From DAOVGU01 sp030637775 [NCBI: bacterium] (GTDB lineage: Bacteria > Ratteibacteria > UBA8468), in contig DAOWFY010000116.1 of assembly GCA_030637775.1 (NCBI GenBank), forward strand, positions 1 to 16,799: DNA of 16,799 bases, read 5' to 3'. The notes under the pieces are model-generated. The model saw nothing but the letters and a program-made list of their open reading frames with translations, was not told the origin of the DNA and ran no database searches. The position numbers were made by a program, and so were the translations under genes. Of the stretch, positions 1 through 6,694 are shown in pieces (the first letter of the stretch is position 1; each line of letters starts with the position of its first letter).

Positions 1-1
1 A

Positions 2-568
2 GGTTATCACCCGATAACTATCCGCTACCTTCTTCTCTCTACCCATTATCGGGCTCCATTAAACTTTACCTTTGAGAGTCTTGCCCACGCTAAGGCAACG
101 GTAGATAGAACATTGGATTTTTACTTAAGATTAAATTGGATGGTCAAGCAAGGGAAATTTAAAGGGTATAATAGGATTCTTTCCGAGAAGGTAAATGGTG
201 CAAAGAAGGATTTTGAGGAGTCCTTGGATGATGACCTCAACATCTCGGCTGCTCTTGCCTCCCTCTTTAACCTGATGAAAGAGACAAATATTGCCATAGA
301 GGGCCAGAATTTGGATAAGAAGAATATCGATGAGGTCTTGCAAACATTGAAAGAATTTGATAAAGTGTTGGGGTTCTTAGGTTCTGAAGGTAAATATAGA
401 CATAAGAGAGACAAGGAAGACGAAGAAATTTCTAAGTTGATTGCTCAACGAGATGAGGCGAGAAGAAAAAAAGACTTCCCGAAAGCGGATGAGATTAGAA
501 AAAAACTTCTGGAGAAGGGAATTATCTTAGAGGACACAAAGGAAGGGGTGAGATGGAAAAGAAAATGA
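2..568 (+). CDS. cysS: Cysteinyl-tRNA synthetase, C-terminal part (5' cut by window edge)
   Basis: Cysteinyl-tRNA synthetase charges tRNA-Cys with cysteine in the cytoplasm. The reading frame is open from the window edge, giving 188 residues before the TGA at 566-568. It opens with GYHPITIRYLLLS and then HYRAPLNFTFESL, the family signature that follows the KMSKS catalytic loop; that loop lies upstream of the window. The rest is the helical anticodon-binding region, and the C-terminus GIILEDTKEGVRWKRK is the usual CysRS ending. A TTG at 113 could be mistaken for a start, but the family match continues upstream of it, so this is one truncated gene. Identification is secure from motifs; only the N-terminal catalytic part is missing, because of the window boundary. 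Confidence 0.95.
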   Translation, partial: GYHPITIRYLLLSTHYRAPLNFTFESLAHAKATVDRTLDFYLRLNWMVKQGKFKGYNRILSEKVNGAKKDFEESLDDDLNISAALASLFNLMKETNIAIEGQNLDKKNIDEVLQTLKEFDKVLGFLGSEGKYRHKRDKEDEEISKLIAQRDEARRKKDFPKADEIRKKLLEKGIILEDTKEGVRWKRK

Positions 569-608
569 TAAATGATGTGGGAAGCATCTCCTGATGCTGA
601 TATAATGT

Positions 609-659
609 GTAGGGGTTCAATTTATGGGACCCGCGGGCTTGATGAATCAAGCCGGCTAC
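609..659 (+). repeat. Twin-hairpin palindromic interspersed element, copy 1
   Basis: About 50 bp lying between cysS and the URO-D gene. It is made of two adjacent hairpin arms, a GGGGTTC-ATTTAT-type arm and a GGGCTTGATGAATCAAGCC arm, joined by a CGCGGG core. The reverse complement of 13877-13925 is nearly the same sequence, so this is a dispersed repeat in opposite orientation. The left arm of this copy has decayed: its palindrome is broken where copy 2 has TCGA. Read in one frame it encodes CRGSIYGTRGLDESS without a stop, which artificially extends the URO-D reading frame upstream of its true start. Confidence 0.75.
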
Positions 660-687
660 AGGAGACCTTTCCCACAGTAAAAAGAAA

Positions 688-700
688 GGGGGGGGGCGAG
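688..700 (+). promoter_or_regulatory. Ribosome-binding site containing a G9 homopolymer
   Basis: Nine consecutive G residues (688-696) followed by CGAG directly precede ATG 701. The tract serves as a G-rich Shine-Dalgarno region and decides the start of the URO-D gene. Homopolymers of this length are prone to slippage, so the spacing could vary between cells. Confidence 0.5.
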
Positions 701-1759
701 ATGAACTCAAAAGAGAGGATAAGGATGGTTCTGGAGCATCGGGAGCCGGATAGGGTACCAATTCAGGATGGTCCCTGGGCAGCAACGACTGCCAGATGGC
801 ATAAGGAGGGGCTTGCGGATGGAATAACACCGGCAGAGTATTTTGGCTATGAGATGGCAATGTTTGGGGCCGATACCTCCCCAAGATTTCCCATAAAAAC
901 CATAGAAAAGACGGAGAGGTATATTATCCAGACAACCCCTACCGGAGCGGTAAACAAAAATTTCTGGGACCACACCTCTACCCCGGGATTGGTTGATAGA
1001 CCAATAAAGGAAAAAACGGACTGGCCACCAATAAAGGAAAGGCTCGCTCCTGACTATACCCGGGTGGACTGGGTCTCTGTCTTTAACAGTTACCATATTG
1101 CGCAAAGTGAAGGTAAGTTCATCTGCTACTCTGGTGTCTATGGCTATGATGGTTTACAATCCTACATGAGAAGTGACCAACTGCTTGTGGCAATGGTCGA
1201 TGACCCCGAATGGGTAAAGGATATGGTGATGACTATCGCTAAATTGACAGTAGAGATGGCAAAAATGATGATGGAGAAAGGTATAAAATTTGATGCCTTC
1301 TTTACCTGTAATGATATGGGCTACAGGAATGGACTTTTATTTTCTCCTGAAACCTATAAAAGGACGCATAAGGAAGCAGATGCAATGGTTTATTCCTTTT
1401 TTCACGAGCATAATATGCCGGTTATCTTACATTCCTGCGGGTGCGTGAAAGAGCTTATTCCGGAGTTAATCGGTATCGGACTGGATTGCCTGTAACCTTT
1501 AGAAGTAAAGGCAGGGATGGATTTGATTGAATTGAAAAAGCAATATGGAGATAGGCTTTCCTTTATGGGCGGGATTGATGTCAGAGCAATGGCCGACCCG
1601 GATCCAACTAAAATTGAAAAAGAAGTCAAAAGCAAATTTGAGGTGGCGAAAAAAGGCGGTGGCTATATCTATCACTCTGACCACTCTGTCCCCAACAATG
1701 TCAGTTTCGCTCAGTATAAAAGAGTGATGGAGCTGGTAAAGAAATATGGGAAATATTGA
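701..1759 (+). pseudogene. URO-D-family (corrinoid methyltransferase-type) protein interrupted by an in-frame TAA
   Basis: This belongs to the uroporphyrinogen decarboxylase superfamily, in the branch that resembles MtaA/CmuA-type methyltransferases of corrinoid C1 metabolism rather than heme-pathway HemE. The start is ATG 701, preceded by a G-rich ribosome-binding site at 688-700 and encoding MNSKERIRMVLEHREPDR, the normal N-terminus. The frame can be read upstream to 572, but that stretch is repeat sequence. An ochre codon at 1493-1495 interrupts it after LHSCGCVKELIPELIGIGLD. The same frame resumes at once with PLEVKAGMDLIELKK and continues to YGKY at 1759, giving a normal total length of about 352 codons. 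Relatives usually have Gln or a similar residue where the TAA lies, so one CAA-to-TAA change would explain it. The putative metal-binding His/Cys cluster (HSCGC) lies before the stop. Whether it is a real pseudogene, a sequencing error or readthrough cannot be decided here; rny in this window ends in TAA, so TAA is a normal stop. Confidence 0.85.
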
Positions 1760-1770
1760 TCTGTGCATGC

Positions 1771-1863
1771 ATTTGATACACTCCCAAATTGCGATACATC
1801 TTTGTTATTCCTTCTTCAGTGAGCAATCTGGAGAGTCCAAACCCGTATTTGACGCACTCCCAA
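1771..1863 (+). repeat. Direct repeat pair of 17 bp, promoter-like
   Basis: ATTTGATACACTCCCAA at 1771-1787 recurs as ATTTGACGCACTCCCAA at 1847-1863 with two mismatches. Each copy carries a TTGA-type -35-like hexamer. The second copy supplies the -35 box proposed for the first micro-lipoprotein gene. Confidence 0.5.
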
Positions 1864-1877
1864 CATTATGGTAACAT
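1849..1877 (+). promoter_or_regulatory. Candidate sigma-70-type promoter for micro-lipoprotein 1
   Basis: TTGACG at 1849-1854 (5 of 6 to consensus), a 17-nt spacer, then TAACAT at 1872-1877 (4 of 6). It lies 14 nt before the ATG at 1892, so the transcript would have a very short leader that keeps only the AGAGGAAAAA ribosome-binding region. The call is by pattern only. Confidence 0.4.
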
Positions 1878-1891
1878 AAAAAGAGGAAAAA

Positions 1892-2008
1892 ATGAAGAAG
1901 ATTCTATTTGTTATTTTAGGCCTTTTGCTGATTCTTTCTGCTGTCAGTTGCACTTTAAAACTTGATCTTCATCCGGGAAAGACAGAAGAAGCCAGTTCCT
2001 CTGAATAG
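1892..2008 (+). CDS. Micro-lipoprotein 1 (38 aa)
   Basis: A 38-codon ORF beginning MKKILFVILGLLLILSAVSC. It has two lysines, a long Leu/Ile/Val core and a lipobox-like A-V-S-C ending at Cys20, which is the layout of a bacterial lipoprotein signal. Only about 18 residues would remain after processing (T, L, K, L, D, then a Ser/Glu-rich tail). The ribosome-binding site AGAGGAAAAA sits directly before ATG 1892, and the stop is TAG. It is paralogous to the ORF at 2199-2321, with near-identical DNA over the first 50 nt or so, which supports a real duplicated gene. The size and layout resemble entericidin or lysis-type small lipoproteins, but I see no sequence match that would justify that name. 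The function is unknown. Confidence 0.6.
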   Translation: MKKILFVILGLLLILSAVSCTLKLDLHPGKTEEASSSE

Positions 2009-2198
2009 GTGAGTGCTCAGTGAAGCACGTTAAGAGATGACTAAAGTTTGTTCGCTCGGGCTCTCTTATTCCTCGGCACTATCGTGCTCTGGGCCATAAC
2101 CGCCAGCTCGCTCCCAAACCCCAGTCACCTCCTGCAATTTCTTGTCCTTGGTGAGGTGGTTTGGTGAATGTTTAGTGCAGAATTTACTTGGAGGTAGA

Positions 2199-2321
2199 AT
2201 GAAGAAGATTCTATTTGTTATTTTAGGCTTTTTGCTGATTCTTTCTGCGGTTGGTTGCACGATGACCTTTGGTATCAAAAAGGCAGAGTCTAATAATAGT
2301 TCTTTTGAAGAATCTGCTTGA
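2199..2321 (+). CDS. Micro-lipoprotein 2 (40 aa), tandem paralogue
   Basis: A 40-codon ORF beginning MKKILFVILGFLLILSAVGC, with ribosome-binding site TTGGAGGTAGA before ATG 2199 and stop TGA. The lipobox-like A-V-G-C is a better match to the consensus than in its neighbour. The signal segment is 18 of 20 identical to the 1892-2008 ORF, but the mature tails diverge completely (TMTFGIKKAESNNSSFEESA here). Conserved secretion signals with different tails suggest duplication followed by tail divergence. About 190 nt separate the two copies, and I see no other gene in that gap. The function is unknown. Confidence 0.6.
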   Translation: MKKILFVILGFLLILSAVGCTMTFGIKKAESNNSSFEESA

Positions 2322-2338
2322 TGTTTATGTACTTAAAT

Positions 2339-3007
2339 CTATCTGGAACTTTTAGAGTCGCTCGCAAGGTGGTGGGCAAGCCGGGTAGGTTCAGGAAGCC
2401 GATAGTTCAAAGTAGTAGAAAGAGTAATTTTAATTGCCGTTTTTAGGTCAATCCCATTTCCGGGAGAAACAAAGACCGGTTTTACCGCCTTTTTTGATCT
2501 TAAAACCGCACCAATGACTTCTCCTTTATCTTTAATAAGAGTATAACGCCCCTTAATCTCTGGCGGTTGCCGATAACTCCCATAAAGAGGAGATTTGGCA
2601 CAACCAATTGAGGTCTTGTTTAAAATAATGCCCAAGTGTGTTGCCAGACCCATTCTCCGGGGATGGGCAATTCCCTGGCCATCAAAGAGAAAAATATCCG
2701 GAACATTTTTTAATTTTTTAATTGCAGAAAGCAGGGCTGGTGCCTCCCTGAAGGTGAGGAGTCCAGAGATATAGGGGAAATTTATTTTGGAAAAAGTGGT
2801 AACCTCTTCAACAATCTTTAAACTTGGATATTCTAAAATAATTACTGCCGCATAGGCTTTCTCTTTAGTAAAGGCAACATCACAGCCAGCAATCAGCTTA
2901 ATCTTGGCGAAGCTATTCTTTAAAGTAATTTTCCTGGCTAAATCCTTCTGAATTCTGATTGCCTCCTTTGGTGTTACATCCCAACGATGGATTTCCCGAA
3001 TTTTCAC
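2339..3007 (-). CDS. nfi: Endonuclease V (deoxyinosine 3' endonuclease)
   Basis: Endonuclease V nicks DNA 3' to deoxyinosine and other deaminated bases and starts their repair. Characteristic blocks are present in order: GCDVAF with the first catalytic Asp, FPYISGLLTFREAP with the Glu, FDGQGIAHPRRMGLATHLG with the second catalytic Asp, SPLYGSY, GAVLRSK, PVFVSP and YRLPEPTRLAHHLA. I choose GTG 3007 as start because AAGGA lies 7 nt upstream; a TTG at 3025 in the same frame has no ribosome-binding site. The product is 222 aa, the usual size. One oddity: the motif usually written SPGH-x-I reads SPGNGID, so a conserved active-site-region His is Asn. It is the last gene of the minus-strand series, 133 nt after rny. 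Confidence 0.9.
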   Translation of the reverse strand: MKIREIHRWDVTPKEAIRIQKDLARKITLKNSFAKIKLIAGCDVAFTKEKAYAAVIILEYPSLKIVEEVTTFSKINFPYISGLLTFREAPALLSAIKKLKNVPDIFLFDGQGIAHPRRMGLATHLGIILNKTSIGCAKSPLYGSYRQPPEIKGRYTLIKDKGEVIGAVLRSKKAVKPVFVSPGNGIDLKTAIKITLSTTLNYRLPEPTRLAHHLASDSKSSR

Positions 3008-3140
3008 TGTTTTTTCCTTCCCCAAGGCGAGGAGGTTTACTACAAGACGGCATTAGACCCCGTATGAAGGCTTGAGCAGAGGAAGAGTCCATAGCGAGCA
3101 TTACTGCGAGCGTGCCGCTGGAGTGAACCTCCGAGCCTCT

Positions 3141-4724
3141 TTATTTTGCATACTCTACAGTTCTTACCTCTCTGATAACGGTAACCTTCACCTGTCCGGG
3201 ATATTCTAATCCCTCCTCAATCTTCTTGGTAATATCTCGGGTCAAAACTGTAGCCTCTGAGTCTGAGATTTCCTCCGGTTTTACGATGACCCTAATCTCC
3301 CTTCCGGCACTGATGGCATAGGCCTGGGAGACTCCTTTAAAGGAGATGGCAATATTTTCTAATTTCTCCAACCTCTTAATGTAGCCTTCTAAGGTTTCCC
3401 TCCTTGCCCCTGGTCTTGTGGCGGAAATGCTATCGGCCGCAGCAATTAAGGGAGTAATAGGGCTTATTGCCTCCACATCCCCATGATGACCGGCAATGGC
3501 ATTAATGATAATTGGGGACTCATTGTAGCGGCTGGCAAGTTTAGCGCCAACCTGAGGATGGGTTCCTTCCTGCTCCTGGTCAACCGCTTTTCCAATGTCA
3601 TGCAAGAGACCGGCTCTTTTTGCCAGTTTTTCATCAACCTTAAGTTCCGCGGCCATAAGAGCGGCTAGATAAGTTACCTCCTTGGAATGAATAAGAACAT
3701 TCTGACCATAACTGGTGCGATACTTTAAGCGTCCCAAGAGTTTCACCAACTCCGGATGAATCATTGTAATTCCCAATTCAAAGATGGTCTGTTTGCCAAC
3801 CTCATTTATTGTTTTCTCCATCTCCTTCTTGCTCTTCTCTACAATCTCCTCAATCCTTCCCGGATGAATCCGGCCATCGGCAATGAGCTTCTCGAGAGCA
3901 ATCTTGGCGGTCTCTCTCCGGTAGATATTAAAACTGGAAAGGGTTACTGCCTCCGGGGTATCATCCACGATAAGGTCGACCCCGGTGGCGGCCTCGAATG
4001 CCCGAATATTCCTGCCTTCCCTTCCAATAACCCTTCCCTTCATCTCGTCGGGAAGGCTTACCACCGAGACACTCGATTCAACCACCTGATCAGCACTGCA
4101 GCGCTGGATGGCTGAGACAATGATCTCCCGCGCTTTTTTCTCTCCGGTCTCTTTTGCCTCTTCGATAATCTGACTAACAAGGCCGGCACTCTCTCCCCTT
4201 GCCTCTTCGGTAAATCTGGCAAAAAGGGCCTGCTTTGCCTGCTCCCGAGAGAGGCCTGCTACTCTTTCTAAACTCCTCTTCTCCTCTTCCATTAGAGCCT
4301 TCAGTTCCTCTTCCTTCCTTTTACTCTCCTCCTCCTTCTTGCCTATCTCCCTTTCCCTTGTGGATAAAAGAGCCTCCTGCCTCTCTAAAATATCTACCTT
4401 ACGGTCAAGGTTCCTTTCCCGCTGATTCAGTCTCTTCTCTATGGAATGGAGTTCTTTGCGTCTTTCTCTTGTCTCCTTCTCAAAGTCTGTTCTTAATTTG
4501 AGCAATAACTCCTTTGCCTCTAAATTTGCCCCTTTCCGAATAGAATCGCCTTGAGAGCGAGCCTCCTTTAAAATCTGGAGGCTCTTTTCTTCTGCTCTCC
4601 GAATTTTCTGCTCACCCAGATACTTTCTCAAGAAATAGCCCGCGAAAAGGAGGACAATCCCAGCAATCGCACTTATTAAAGGATTATTAATTTGGCACCT
4701 CCTCAGTTTAACCGCAGATGTCAT
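3141..4724 (-). CDS. rny: Ribonuclease Y
   Basis: RNase Y is a membrane-anchored endoribonuclease that initiates mRNA decay. Numbered from the ATG at 4724 (527 aa), it has one N-terminal membrane segment (about 16-32) followed by a long charged coiled coil (about 35-200). The KH domain carries GREGRNIR (about 234-241). The HD domain carries LLHDIGKA with H375-D376, an upstream H346, HH at 413-414 and D431. All expected catalytic residues are visible and the C-terminus VRTVEYAK is typical. The start is uncertain. ATG 4724 lies inside a palindromic repeat with a poor ribosome-binding site. A strong AGGAGG at 4698-4703 lies inside the frame, 6 nt before an ATT codon at 4691. Starting there gives (M)[22 protein letters not shown], a normal RNase Y N-terminus of 516 aa. 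The stop is TAA. Confidence 0.93.
   Translation of the reverse strand: MTSAVKLRRCQINNPLISAIAGIVLLFAGYFLRKYLGEQKIRRAEEKSLQILKEARSQGDSIRKGANLEAKELLLKLRTDFEKETRERRKELHSIEKRLNQRERNLDRKVDILERQEALLSTREREIGKKEEESKRKEEELKALMEEEKRSLERVAGLSREQAKQALFARFTEEARGESAGLVSQIIEEAKETGEKKAREIIVSAIQRCSADQVVESSVSVVSLPDEMKGRVIGREGRNIRAFEAATGVDLIVDDTPEAVTLSSFNIYRRETAKIALEKLIADGRIHPGRIEEIVEKSKKEMEKTINEVGKQTIFELGITMIHPELVKLLGRLKYRTSYGQNVLIHSKEVTYLAALMAAELKVDEKLAKRAGLLHDIGKAVDQEQEGTHPQVGAKLASRYNESPIIINAIAGHHGDVEAISPITPLIAAADSISATRPGARRETLEGYIKRLEKLENIAISFKGVSQAYAISAGREIRVIVKPEEISDSEATVLTRDITKKIEEGLEYPGQVKVTVIREVRTVEYAK
4698..4703 (-). promoter_or_regulatory. Strong Shine-Dalgarno inside the rny frame, pointing to an AUU start
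   Basis: AGGAGG (minus strand) is followed by TGCCAA and then ATT at 4691-4689. No ATG, GTG or TTG lies in frame between it and the family-conserved N-terminus. AUU is a known rare initiation codon, as in infC of Escherichia coli. Confidence 0.5.
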
Positions 4725-4818
4725 TGCGAGGAGTCCCCCCTTCTTGCTTTCGCAAGAAAGCAGGGGGGGCGATGTGGCAATCTAAAACCAAGATTGCTTC
4801 GCTATTGCTCGCAATGAC
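4720..4818. repeat. Composite palindromic repeat (TCATTGCGAG family)
   Basis: Terminal inverted repeats GTCATTGCGAG (4720-4730) and CTCGCAATGAC (4808-4818) bound a roughly 99-bp element. Inside are a C6...G7 hairpin around TTCTTGCTTTCGCAAGAA (4735-4769) and a second pair, GGCAATCT/AAGATTGC. Repeats of this type are common intergenic palindromes in many bacterial genomes. This one abuts the rny 5' end and supplies its annotated ATG. A partial copy of the same family is at 13085-13113. Confidence 0.75.
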
Positions 4819-5039
4819 GTGGTTGCTATGAAGGGGAAAGTTTGGCAGGAGGAATAAAGAGAGGAAAAATTAGTCTATCTCTAAAAAAATGTAAGGGTTT
4901 GGTCTATCAAACACGTGTTTGGGGTATTATGGATTCCGCCCTTATCATAGATCGAATGTGTTAATTGGGAATTTTTCTCTTTATTCATTCTTTTTTATCC
5001 TGCCTGCCGGCAGGCAGGCCTACCAAACTTATCCACCCT
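4819..5039. other. Intergenic stretch between rny and serA with a perfect palindrome
   Basis: With the repeat at 4720-4818 this makes a gap of over 300 nt without a supported gene. It holds a perfect 20-bp palindrome, CCTGCCTGCC followed by its reverse complement, at 4999-5018. It also holds a stretch at 4892-4927 that looks like a decayed copy of the twin-hairpin element (about 23 of 36 positions match copy 2, most mismatches being transitions). The palindrome lies just after the serA stop on the minus strand but is followed by an A-rich tract, not T, so it is not a convincing intrinsic terminator for serA. I found no clear promoter for rny. Confidence 0.5.
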
Positions 5040-6620
5040 CTATAATTTCACTAACTTTGCTGATTTCACCGGAGGAATCTCCCGTATCTTCAGAAGACTA
5101 TCTGCCGGAATAACCCGATCAACATTAAGCACAGTAATCGCTAAACCACCTTTCTTCTTTCTTCCCAGGGTCATCCCCGCGATATTGATCTCTCTTTCCC
5201 CTAAGATGGTACCGACCCTACCAATAATTCCTGGCTTATCCTCATTGCGGCAGATTAAAAGATAACCCTCCGGAACCGCATTGATCGGATAGCCATCAAT
5301 CTTGACAATACGTAGGTCACTCTTCGACAGCAGGGTTCCGCTTACCGCCAAACCACCGCTATCTGTCTTTACTTTGCAGCTCATAAGATTGGTAAACTCC
5401 TCGCCAGAAACTGTCTTTGTCTCCGAAACTTTAATCCCCCTTTCTTTGGCCAAAAGAGGAGCATTAACGTAGTTAACCTGCTCCCCTAAAGATGGCTTTA
5501 AAAGCCCCTTGATGAGATTATGCCTGAGGGAGGAGAGATCGTATTCAGTAATCTCGCCTTGATATTCTATCTCTAATCGTCCCACGCTTCCTTCCTTTAA
5601 TTGAGCAATGAGCATCCCCAGTTTTTCGGCTAAAGCAAAGTAGGGACCAATTATTTTTGCCAATCTCTCGTCCACCACCGGGATATTAGCCGCGTGCAGG
5701 GAAATCTTGCGCTTTAAGACATCGCAAATTTGCTGGGCAATATCCCGCGCCACATTAATTTGCGCCTCGTCGGTACTGGCTCCCAAATGGGGAGTGGTAA
5801 TGACATTATCCAAACCAAGCAATGGGCTCTCAATTGGCGGTTCCTTCTCATAGACATCCAATGCGGCTCCCTTTACCTTTCCTTCCTTCAGGGCTTCATA
5901 GAGCGCCCCCTCATCGATAATTCCTCCCCGGGCGCAATTGATAATTCTGACCCCTTCCTTCATCAATTTGAACTCTCCCTTTCCCACAATCCCTTTGGTC
6001 TCTGGCGTAAGGGGAGTATGTACGGTGATATAATCGGACTGCTGAAAGAGTTCCTTCAAATCTACTAACCTCACCTGTACCTTCGCTGCTTTCTCGGGAG
6101 AGATAAAAGGGTCATACCCAATAACCTTCATTCCCAGAGAAGAAGCAAGTTTTGCGATGCGGCTGCCAACCCTCCCCAAACCGATAATGCCCAAGGTCTT
6201 CCCGTAGAGTTCAGAACCGGTAAATTTTTTCTTCTCCCAGGTTCGCTCTTTTAGAGAATGGTCTGCCTGAGGGATGTTGCGCGCTAAAGCAAAAATCATC
6301 GCTAAGGTATGCTCCGCCGTAGAGATGGTATTTCCCGCCGGCGAATTCATCACAATAATTCCCTTTGCGGTGGCGGCCTCAATATCAACATTATCCAGCC
6401 CCACCCCGGCTCTCCCAATAACCTTGAGGTTGGTTGCTTTCTCAATTACCTCTTTGGGTACTCTTGTCCCACTTCTCACGATAAGCCCCTCATAACCGGG
6501 GATAATCTTTGCCAATTCTTCCGGAGAAAGCTTTCCTTTGCAATCTACCGCAAAGCCCTCCTCCTTGAGAATACCCAGCCCCTCTTTTGCCAGGGGATCT
6601 GTTACCAGAATTTTCATCAT
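5040..6620 (-). CDS. serA: D-3-phosphoglycerate dehydrogenase, long form with ACT domain
   Basis: SerA oxidises 3-phosphoglycerate to 3-phosphohydroxypyruvate with NAD+, the first step of serine synthesis. At 526 aa it is the long form. The split substrate-binding domain surrounds a Rossmann domain with GLGRVG at 147-152. Catalytic residues are visible as R231 in NCARGGIIDE, E260 in DVYEKEPP and H278 in TPHLGAST. An intervening ASB-type domain follows, then a C-terminal ACT domain from about 452 (LLICRNEDKPGIIGRVGTIL), which usually binds serine for feedback control. Two adjacent ATG codons (6620 and 6617) could start it, with AAGG just upstream. The first 24 codons after the second ATG are duplicated at 13777-13849. 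It is separated from the aminotransferase, a frequent partner gene, by the accessory block. Confidence 0.96.
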   Translation of the reverse strand: MMKILVTDPLAKEGLGILKEEGFAVDCKGKLSPEELAKIIPGYEGLIVRSGTRVPKEVIEKATNLKVIGRAGVGLDNVDIEAATAKGIIVMNSPAGNTISTAEHTLAMIFALARNIPQADHSLKERTWEKKKFTGSELYGKTLGIIGLGRVGSRIAKLASSLGMKVIGYDPFISPEKAAKVQVRLVDLKELFQQSDYITVHTPLTPETKGIVGKGEFKLMKEGVRIINCARGGIIDEGALYEALKEGKVKGAALDVYEKEPPIESPLLGLDNVITTPHLGASTDEAQINVARDIAQQICDVLKRKISLHAANIPVVDERLAKIIGPYFALAEKLGMLIAQLKEGSVGRLEIEYQGEITEYDLSSLRHNLIKGLLKPSLGEQVNYVNAPLLAKERGIKVSETKTVSGEEFTNLMSCKVKTDSGGLAVSGTLLSKSDLRIVKIDGYPINAVPEGYLLICRNEDKPGIIGRVGTILGEREINIAGMTLGRKKKGGLAITVLNVDRVIPADSLLKIREIPPVKSAKLVKL

Positions 6621-6643
6621 AACCTTATAATTCTTCAGTCTTT

Positions 6644-6672
6644 ATTTTACCCCTTAGAGCCCTTTTTGTCAA
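6644..6672 (-). promoter_or_regulatory. Sigma-70-type promoter of serA
   Basis: On the minus strand: TTGACA (6672-6667), a 17-nt spacer containing AAAAGGGCTCTAAGGG, then TAAAAT (6649-6644). The -10 box ends 23 nt before the first serA ATG, so the leader is short. The same 16-nt spacer block occurs in the promoter at 14203-14230. Confidence 0.65.
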
Positions 6673-6694
6673 TACTCTATTTTCCGAATTACTT

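Noticed and set aside
572-700. Upstream extension of the URO-D reading frame
   Set aside because: The stretch consists of the palindromic element plus intergenic DNA, does not match the family, and the ribosome-binding site supports ATG 701.
522-884. Minus-strand ORF of 120 codons opposite the cysS end and URO-D start
   Set aside because: It is low-complexity Pro/Ser-rich and antisense to two well-supported coding regions and a repeat.
1760-1875. Minus-strand reading that looks protein-like (KYGFGLSRLLTEEGITKMYRNL)
   Set aside because: It is bounded by a stop just upstream and enters URO-D antisense sequence downstream. It has no start or ribosome-binding site and I recognise no family, so at most it is a gene remnant.
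4999-5018. Perfect 20-bp palindrome as a terminator for serA
   Set aside because: No T-tract follows on the minus strand; the sequence after it is A-rich. The palindrome is kept as a repeat within the intergenic entry.
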